Source of the DNA: Triticum aestivum
Taxonomy: Eukaryota > Streptophyta > Magnoliopsida > Poales > Poaceae
Direction: 5' to 3'
Length of the DNA stretch: 64,000 nt
Assembly: GCF_018294505.1 (NCBI RefSeq)
Contig: NC_057813.1
Coordinates: 313,920,900 to 313,984,899 of the forward strand
Shown here: positions 57,315 to 64,000 of the stretch, piece by piece
How the letters are laid out: the number at the start of each line of letters is the position of its first letter
Numbering within the stretch: the stretch's first letter is position 1
Program-made: the position numbers and the translations under genes
The notes under the pieces: generated by a model
Told to the model about the DNA's origin: nothing
The model's input: only the letters and a program-made list of their open reading frames with translations
Database searches by the model: none

Positions 57315-58789
57315 GTCCTCTCCTTCTTGATCTAGTAAGTGAGGGTGAGGAGGTAGATGAGATCTAAAGCAACACTATGGCGTGGTGGTGGTGGTGGCAG
57401 CGAAACTCTGGCAGGGCTTCGCCAAGCGCTGACGGAACATGGAGCAGGAGTAACAGGAAGGAGACGGGGCAAGCCCGGAAGGGTTCGCTACCCCCTGTGT
57501 GTCCCCACAATATATAGGGGTGAGGTAGGGGCATGGGAGCCCTAGCCCCCCTCCCAAGGGAGGGGGCCTTCAAGCCAAGTGGAGGCCCTCCCCCTTAGGG
57601 TTTCCCCTTTCCCATGCGCATGGGCCTTGTAGGGGATGGTCCCCCTGGCCCATTAAGGCCAGGGTGCCCCCCTACAGCCCATGCTGCTGTATGGGACATG
57701 GTAGAACCCTCCGAGGACTTTTGGACCCCTCTAGAACCTTCCGGTGGCTTCCCAGTACAGTACCGAAAAAACAGACTTTTTCCCCGTACCCTGACAACAA
57801 CTTTCCATATATAAATCTTTACCTCCAGACCATTCCGGAGATCCTCGTGATGTCTTGGATCCCATTCGGGGCTCTGAAAAACCTTCAGACTTTCCACAAT
57901 TAATAACTCAATACTACCCTAGCGCTACCTAACGTTAAGCGTGCGACCCTACGGGTTCGGAACATGCAGACATGACCGAGACTCCTCTTCGGTCAATAAC
58001 TAGTAGCAGGAACTTGATGCCCATATGGATTCCTACATATTCAACGAAGATATTTATCGGTTGAACCACGATGTCGAGGATTCAGTTAATCCCCTATGCA
58101 ATTCCTTTTGTCTAGCGATATGTTTACATGCCCAAGATTCGATCGTCGATATCTCCATACCTAGTTCAATCTTGTTACCGGCAAGTCTCTTTACTCTTTC
58201 CGTAATACAAGATCCCGTGACTAAACTCATTAGTCACATGAAGCTTCTTATGATGTTGTATTACCAAGAGGGCCCAGAAATATCTCTCCGTCACACGGAG
58301 TGACAAATCCCAGTCTTGATGCATGCAACCTAACAGACACCTTCGGAGATACCTGTAGAGCACCTTTATGATCACCCAGTTATGAAGTGATGTTTGATAG
58401 CACACAAGGCATTCCTCCGGTATCCGTGAGTAGCATGATCTCATGATCTAAGGTACAGATACTTAACATGAAGAAAGCTATAGCTAATAAACTAAGTGAT
58501 ATGATCTGTTGCTAAGCTTATGGTTGGGTGTTGTCCATCACATCATTCTCCTAATGATGTGATCCCATAATCAAATGACAACTCTTGTCTATGGTTAGGA
58601 AACCTTAACCATCTTTGATCAACGAGTTAGTCAAGTAGAGGCTTACTTGGGACACTGTGTTGTTTATGTATCCAAACATGTATTTAAATTTCCGGTCAAT
58701 ACAATTCTTGCATGATAATAAACATTTATCATGAACAGAAAATATGATAATGACCATTTTATTATTACCTCTAAGGCATATTTACAACA
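57315..58789 (-). repeat. Distal part of the copia B 5' LTR (rest at 41514-41732)
   Basis: It begins on the minus strand TGTTGTAAATATGCCTTAGAGG at 58789 and is continuous with 41732-41514 once the Athila element is removed (total about 1694 bp). The five bases outside it (58790-58794) are GATCG; the matching left copy is not in the window. Confidence 0.88.
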
Positions 58790-59302
58790 GATCGGTGGAA
58801 GCCAATCGCCCTAAATCCACCCGCGCGGAGACACGGCCCTGGAGTTTGATGCCTTCTTCACCTTCGCTCACTCCAGCTTCGCTGTCTTGTCCTTCGCCAT
58901 CGCCGCAGAGTACTTGGGCGCCGAGCAGATTTGCACAAAGTGCGAGCAGAGGAAAGATTGGAAGACTGAATGAAATGAGGACAAGTGGATCTGGCTCTCT
59001 CTCTTCCTCTCTATCGCAGCGGCCTTTTATATCGTTGGCTTCTCCACCTGCAAATCCACATCATTGGCTCTTGGGCCCATAGATCCCCCCGAATCCTGCT
59101 AGAGGAGATCATGCGACACGTGGCGAAAAGTGGGGTGAAAACTAAGGCATCACACTCCACTTTCCCCACTCACTGCATCGCAACCATTTGCACGTGCCCA
59201 TCTCTGATTTCAATTCCCGCAAAATCTGGGATCTAGCAATCTGATTGCTCGCCCTTTGAAACCTTCCCAAAAATGCTCGGGCCCGGTCTGTCACCCGACG
59301 CG
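58790..59302 (-). promoter_or_regulatory. Promoter and possible first codons of a host gene, next to the copia B LTR
   Basis: On the minus strand: two CACGTG motifs (about 59192 and 59117; the second, GCCACGTGTC, matches an ABRE/G-box), CCAAT near 59066, and TATAAAAGG at 59031-59023. Next come a GA/CT-rich leader and ATG at 58900 in GCGGCGATGGCG, a strong grass start context. The frame reads MAKDKTAKLE then TGA, so the gene is mutated, the start is elsewhere, or the first ORF is short. Copia B begins 110 bases downstream. The order and spacing of motifs are those of a real pol II promoter. I cannot name the gene. A competing plus-strand frame (IHPRGDTALEFDAFF...) is hydrophobic but has no start. 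Confidence 0.5.
59023..59032 (-). promoter_or_regulatory. TATA box (ATATAAAAGG)
   Basis: A canonical plant TATA box about 125 bases upstream of ATG 58900, giving a leader near 95 bases. CCAAT is about 35 bases further upstream. Confidence 0.55.
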
Positions 59303-60701
59303 TGATACTTCTCCAACGTATCTATAATTTATGAAGTATTCATGCCATGTTTATAATATTTCCACATGATTTTGTTATGATTTGATTAGAACTAACCCTG
59401 AATGATGTTGTTTTCAGCAGAACTATTGTGGTGTTGTTTTTGTGCAGAAATAAAAGTTCTCGGAATGCGCTGAAAATCAACGGAGATTTTTTTTGGAAAA
59501 TACAAAAAATACTGGAACAAAAATCTACCGGAGGGGAGTCCCATGGGCCCCACGAGGGTGGGGGCGCGCCCACCCCCCTGGGGCGTGCCCCCGTGCCTCG
59601 TGGACTTCCCGTGGGCCCCCCTTACTTGTTCTCGATGCCAATCTCTCCTATAAATGCCCAAAACCTCCAGAAAATAACCTAGATCGGGAGTTCCGCCGCC
59701 GCAAGCCTCTGTAGCCACGAGAAATCAATCTAGGACCTCTCTACCACCTTGTCGGAGGGGGCCATCATCACCGAAGGCCATGGGGAAGGATCTCAGAGGG
59801 GCCATCATCGCCATGAAGACCAAGGACCAGAGGAGGAACCTCTCCCCATCCAGGGGGAGGCCATGGAGGAGGAAGCACAAGGGGGGAACCTCTCCACCTC
59901 TCTCTCGGTGGCGCCGAAATTCCATCGGGAGGGGAATCATCGTCGCGGTGATCATCTTCTTCAACATCACCATCACCATCACCATCCTCATCTCTTTTAC
60001 GCGGTCCACTCTCCCGCACCCCGCTATAATCCCTACGTGAACATGGTGCTTTATGCCACATATTATAATCCAATGATGTGTTGCCATCCTCTGATGTTTT
60101 GAGTAGATATCGTTTATCTTTGGGTTGATTGATGATCTAAATTGGTATGAGTTGTATGTTTTATTTTGGTGTTGTCCTATTGTGCCCTCCGTGTCGCGCA
60201 AGCATGAGGGATTCCCGCTGTAGGGTGTTGCAATACGTTCATGATTCACTTATAGTGGGTTGCTTGAGTGACAGAAGCATAAACCCGAGTAAGGGGGTTG
60301 TTGCGTATGGGATAAAGGGGACTTGATATGTTAATGATATGGTTGGGTTTTACCTTAATGATCTTTAGTAGTTGCGGATGCTTGCTAGAGTTCCAATCAT
60401 AAGTGCAGATGATCCAAGAAGAGAAAGTATGTTAGCTTATGCCTCTCCCTCATATGAAATTGCAATAGTGATTACCGGTCTTGTTAACAATTGCCTAGGA
60501 TATTTCCGCACACCAACCCATCATTATTCCACACTCTCTATTTATAATATTTAGTAATATATTCTGACTCTATGATAACAACACCTACTTTTATATTCTA
60601 GCTCTCTGATATCATAAAAAGTTATCCTCTTCATACCCACAACGTAGTTTTATTCCTTGTTTCTAGTTGGAAGTAAACGTTCGGTGTACGTAGAGTCGTA
60701 T
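59303..60701 (+). repeat. Gypsy LTR fragment, third type, 3' end missing
   Basis: It opens TGATACTTCTCCAACGTATC at 59303. It has a CCTATAAATG TATA box near 59648 and the usual GC-rich leader of such LTRs. It stops at 60701 inside U5 sequence (gtacgtagagtcgta), where another LTR starts. ORFs in it (59428-60249) are read-through of LTR with His/Met runs and are unsupported. Confidence 0.75.
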
Positions 60702-61245
60702 GATACGTCTCCGTCATATCCATAATTTTTTATTGTTCCATGCCAATATTCTACAACTTCCATATAATTTTGGCAACTTTTTATATTATTTTTGGGACTA
60801 ACATATTGATCCAGTGCCAGTTCCTGTTTGTTGCATGTTTTATGTTTCGTAGAAACCCAATATCAAACGGAGTCCAAACGGGATAAAAATGGACGGATAT
60901 TATTTTTGGAATATTTATGATTTTTGGGAAGAAAAACCAACGCGAGACGGTGCCCAAGGGGGCCACGAGGCAGGGGGCGCGCCCTAGGGGGGCAGGCGCG
61001 CCCCTGGCCCTCGTGGGCACCACGTAAGGCGATTGACGCTCTTCTTTTGCCGCAAGAAAACTAATTTTCTGAGAAAATCTGGGCGAAGGTTTCAATCCAA
61101 TCGGAGTTACGGATCTCCGGATATATAAGAAACGGTGAAAGGGCAGAATCAGAGAACGCAGAAACAGAGAGAGACAGAGAGACGGATCCAATCTCGGAGG
61201 GGCTCTCGCCCTTCCCACGCCATGGAGACCATGGCCAGAGGGGAC
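60702..61245 (+). repeat. Gypsy LTR fragment, fourth type, truncated
   Basis: It opens TGATACGTCTCCGTCATATCC and runs in sense through gatccagtgccagttcc, the aacggagtccaaacggg block and a TATATAAG box near 61121. It ends at about 61245, where transposase coding sequence begins. It probably inserted into the preceding LTR and later lost its remainder. Confidence 0.72.
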
Positions 61246-62160
61246 AGGACTTGGATAACTTCTACTCGAAGATTCTCCGCTGCATATGTCGAGGGGGTTG
61301 AAAACTTCATGAACTTTATCAGAGCTGAGTACGGTGGTCTGAAATCAGATGTGCTCTGCCCGTGTAGTAGTTGTATGAATTCAGTTACAAGACCCCAGTC
61401 AACTGTGCAAAATCATCTACACTTGTATGGGATGTCTGTCACATATACTAGGTGGGTTCATTGGTGAAACTATGAACGTCAATGTTATTGACTACGTGGA
61501 AGCAGCAGATCACCATCTTGATCTGCCTGATGCTCAGGTGGAAGAGGAGGAGGAGGTGGTGGTGGCGGAGCCAGTGAGTTTGACCAACATTGAAACAATG
61601 CTACGAAATGCTCGTGCATTCCGTGAACTTTCACCTGCAGAAGAAAAACAATGGGCCTACATGTTGGAACAATGTAACGTGGCTGTCACCCCAGGAAATA
61701 ACCTGTCAGTATTCTCAGCTATGGTCACCTTTCCTCAGGTGAAGACATCTGAGTGGATGACCAACAAATCATTCAAAGCGATGTTGGCTGCTTTCTGCAA
61801 ATCTTTCCAAGATGCGTTTGAGCTGCCACACACCTACAGTAAAATGAAGAATTTCCTTCTTGCAGTTGGAATTGGATATGATATGATCCATGTTTCTAAG
61901 AATAATTGTGTTCTATTCTGGAAGGATTATGCCAACTTAAGTGAATGCCCGAAATGCAAATCATCAAGATGGAAAGATGGCGATGCTGTGAAGAGGATTC
62001 CTCATAATGTTCTGAGACATTTTCCAATTATACCAAGATTGCAGAGGTTGTTTCATGATGTTGAAAGAAGAGAGGATGTACTATGGCATTCTAGGAACTA
62101 GGAGTACAGAGATCAGCATGTAATGCGCCATCCATCTCATGGTAGTGTGATGAGGACATG
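61246..62160 (+). pseudogene. CACTA transposase (TNP2-like) N-terminal fragment
   Basis: The frame from ATG 61231 reads RTWITSTRRFSAAYVEGVEN, then CPCSSCMN and NHLHLYGMSVTYTRWVHW. This is the Transposase-associated domain of En/Spm-type proteins (Cys-Pro-Cys...Cys and closing YxxWxxHGE). A frameshift at about 61465 leads into the next frame (61427-62101). That frame has an acidic linker and then ELPHTYSKMKNFLLAVGIGY, CVLFWKDYANLSECPKCKSS and IPRLQRLFHDVERRED, the block before the catalytic core of TNP2. The catalytic region is absent. The first ATG codons come from the adjacent LTR, so the ORF is chimeric. TAG at 62101 ends it. Confidence 0.85.
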
Positions 62161-62298
62161 ACTACCTTGGATACGACCAAAAATATTGCATACATGCATA
62201 TTTGTCAGGTGATTTCTAGTGCAAACTATTCAATAATCTATTTATGTTATCCAGAACAAAAATACTTCACACACTTTTGTGTTTTGTATAATTGCAGG

Positions 62299-63126
62299 TG
62301 TATGGGACATTTGTACAATTCACATATGAAGATAAGGGAGAAAGAGATGTTTACTTGTTGCTCAAAAAGTTCTCTCACGTCACTTTTGGGCCAAGAGAAG
62401 ATAGAGTCCAACTCTCTCAAGTTCTGGATTCAGTTTCGGACTGCACGGACATACCTGACTCAAAACGTCAACAACTTTTTCATACGGACTCCGAATTGGG
62501 TGATTTTTTTGTTGGAAAGTAGATTTCGTGCTCTTTCCAACCCAACTGGATTCACCTCAAAATTCGTTCGGAGCGTTGAGTTATGGACAAAACAATCTGA
62601 TGTTGCAGCAGAATCCGAGTCAAACTACAAGTCCAAAGGTGTTACGTCACCTCCACTTGGGCCCATTGGCCTTGTACGACCTAGGGTTAGTTTTAGGCTG
62701 CCTTGGGACGTCCTCCCACCTCCTTAGCCGCCACCCCTTGCTCCTATATAAGTACATCCATCTAGTACCTTTTCCCTTGGGATTTGTTTAGTTAAAAGTT
62801 AGCCAACGCAACTTCGTATACTTCGTTTGTGTCCAACGACCAGACCAAGACCGCTTTCGGATCCCCACCTTTATCAATACTTCATACATATTCGCAATAT
62901 TCAGATTGTTTTTATCATATTCTTGCTCATTCTTCGATTGCTTGCAGGAATAGACCTTCGTGGTCAGGTTGATCATGCTCCGGCGTGGTCAATAACCTCA
63001 GGAGATTGGTTTAGCGATTGCTAAGGCGCAACATCGTGCACGTTTGTAGTCGGATCGTCAAAGTCGTCTCCACCAAATCGATAGTTATCATCTCATCGAA
63101 AGATCGGGACACCCCGCCTCTATCCA
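62299..63126 (+). repeat. 5' LTR of a gypsy element entering the right end (start approximate)
   Basis: The end is fixed by ATCCA (63126) followed by a primer site. The start is placed at TGTATGGGACATTTG but is uncertain. A TATATAAG box is at 62745-62752. It includes blocks such as catacggactccgaattggg (62481-62500) and gagttatggaca. 62161-62298 between the CACTA fragment and this LTR holds nothing recognisable. Confidence 0.65.
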
Positions 63127-63127
63127 G

Positions 63128-63144
63128 TGGTATCAGTTTTCAGG
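63128..63144 (+). other. Primer binding site, initiator-Met type
   Basis: TGGTATCAGTTTTCAGG starts one base after the LTR. The first nine bases match the tRNA-iMet primer complement (TGGTATCAGAGC). Confidence 0.7.
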
Positions 63145-64000
63145 TTGCTCGGTGAGAATTTCCAGTTTTCCCTAGATTAGATTTATTTTCTTACCTATTA
63201 TCCAAGAAAAAACCACAAAAAAAGTTAGATCTATTCATCCTTTGTCCAAGCCAGTCCGAGCCTATGCAATTTTCTTTTCATTGTTTGCATTATTGAATTA
63301 TCGGTTGCATCGTTGTGTCGAGTTGCTGGTCTTAGTGTCTAGTTCCTTTAGAGTTTCGAGTTCTATTCACATTAGTAACGCCGCAGCTGCATCATTATCC
63401 TTTCCGTTGTCCACCACTCATCCATCAATTTCCACCACGTGCTACCCTACGTTCTTTGTCATAATCATAGTTGAGATCGTTCACATCTTCGCTTGATCCA
63501 ATCTGCATCTTATCTAGTTTGTTTTGGAAAGAGGGAGAGAAAAAAAAGACAGAGAAAAAAAGTAAAAAAAAAGATAGAGAAAAAAAGAGAGAAAGAAAAA
63601 AAAGTTTGAGGAAAAAAAAGAGAAAAAAAATTCGGATCTATCTAGACTCAATCTCGTAGTTGAATTCGGACTGGAATCTGTTTTGTGCACCGCTCAGTAA
63701 AACATGCATAACTTCCTCATATGAAGTCCGTTTTGCCTCCACAAGTACTCAAATTAAAGCTAGCGACTAGACGCATCTGAATAGTTGCAAAAGCAAGTGC
63801 AATATTTGACTTCTTAAAATCATCTTCTAAATAGGTCTTTTTTCCCTCCGAAGTTCGCTCATACAGTTTGTTCCAGTTTTTCAGGCCAGCTTTAGAATTC
63901 TTTGACTCCTCATATCAATTCGGAATTGAGTGATTCTTTTTGCATGGGAAAGATTGAGTTAGTAGCCAACTTTTCAAGAGGAATGTTGGAGAGAGAGTTG
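63145..64000 (+). other. Leader of the right-hand gypsy element, runs off the window
   Basis: No ORF is supported. It contains a purine-rich A/G tract at 63530-63635 (gagaaaaaaa repeats), commonly found in leaders of grass gypsy elements. Gag is expected beyond the window. Confidence 0.6.

Larger units (their letters stand above)
39413..58789 (-). mobile_element. Copia B: 5' LTR, leader and gag, split by nested elements
   Basis: From the right on the minus strand: LTR 58789-57315, interrupted by the Athila element (41733-57309), LTR remainder 41732-41514, primer site, leader, gag 40255-39413. The target GCGGC of the Athila insertion is duplicated at 41728-41732 and 57310-57314. The pol and 3' LTR of B should lie to the left beyond copia A, but they are absent from the window. 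To its right is promoter-like DNA (58790-59302). Confidence 0.87.

Noticed and set aside
59428..60249. Overlapping ORFs on both strands in the LTR fragment
   Set aside because: They follow LTR non-coding sequence, with His/Met runs from simple repeats (accatcaccatc), and have no domain.
1..64000. CRISPR arrays, bacterial operons, riboswitches, phage or defence systems
   Set aside because: No regular short repeats with unique spacers, no Shine-Dalgarno-led gene series and no prokaryotic domains. All the evidence points to plant nuclear repeats.

Overview
The window is plant nuclear DNA, almost certainly from a large grass genome of the wheat/barley tribe (Triticeae). Nested LTR retrotransposons, CACTA DNA transposons and a Stowaway MITE cover most of it, and many terminal sequences are of Triticeae type (gypsy LTRs opening TGATACGTCTCC, copia LTRs opening TGTTGG...ATGCCCTAGAGG, CACTACTAGGGAAAA CACTA ends, a CTCCCTCC Stowaway end). 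I see no intact host gene, no tRNA or rRNA gene, no CRISPR array and no bacterial-style operon. Family names such as Sabrina, WIS or Angela are recollections that I could not check; lineage calls (Athila, Tat, Ty1-copia, CACTA) rest on visible domains.

Layout. (1) 161-10826: a complete Athila-lineage gypsy element with a GGACC target duplication. A 3.2-kb CACTA transposon (222-3444) sits in its 5' LTR and carries a four-exon gene-like unit with a B3-like fold pattern, broken by one nonsense codon. (2) 10832-19317: the least TE-dense part. It holds a promoter/exon-like stretch, a MITE, short tandem duplications, an inverted pair of gene-like copies each preceded by a minisatellite (14173-15645), and a repeat-rich block (16.2-18.8 kb). 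(3) 19318-20437: a fragment of the same retroelement family as the element at 47.6-56.0 kb. (4) 20438-26943: a Tat-like gypsy element (minus strand) with gag, protease and part of RT, plus an antisense B3-like ORF near its 3' LTR. (5) 26944-33132: a plus-strand copia element with gag-pol and 3' LTR but no 5' LTR. (6) 33133-58789: minus-strand copia elements A and B. B's 5' LTR holds a second Athila element (41733-57309, duplication GCGGC), whose gag holds a third gypsy element (47578-55980, duplication AGCAA). (7) 58790-59302: promoter-like DNA and a possible start codon on the minus strand, next to the copia B LTR. (8) 59303-64000: LTR fragments, a CACTA transposase N-terminal fragment, and the 5' end of another plus-strand gypsy element running off the window.

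Reading the nests together, about 38 kb (20438-58789) can be derived from one copia insertion (B) beside a promoter, followed by insertions inside it. Copia A, copia C and the Tat element lie one inside the other on the left side of B. The missing left halves of B, A, C and the Tat 3' LTR can be explained by one large deletion with its breakpoint near 20437. Coding regions are decayed mostly by nonsense and frameshift changes. Several stops fit C-to-T change at methylated cytosines, as expected for silenced transposons.
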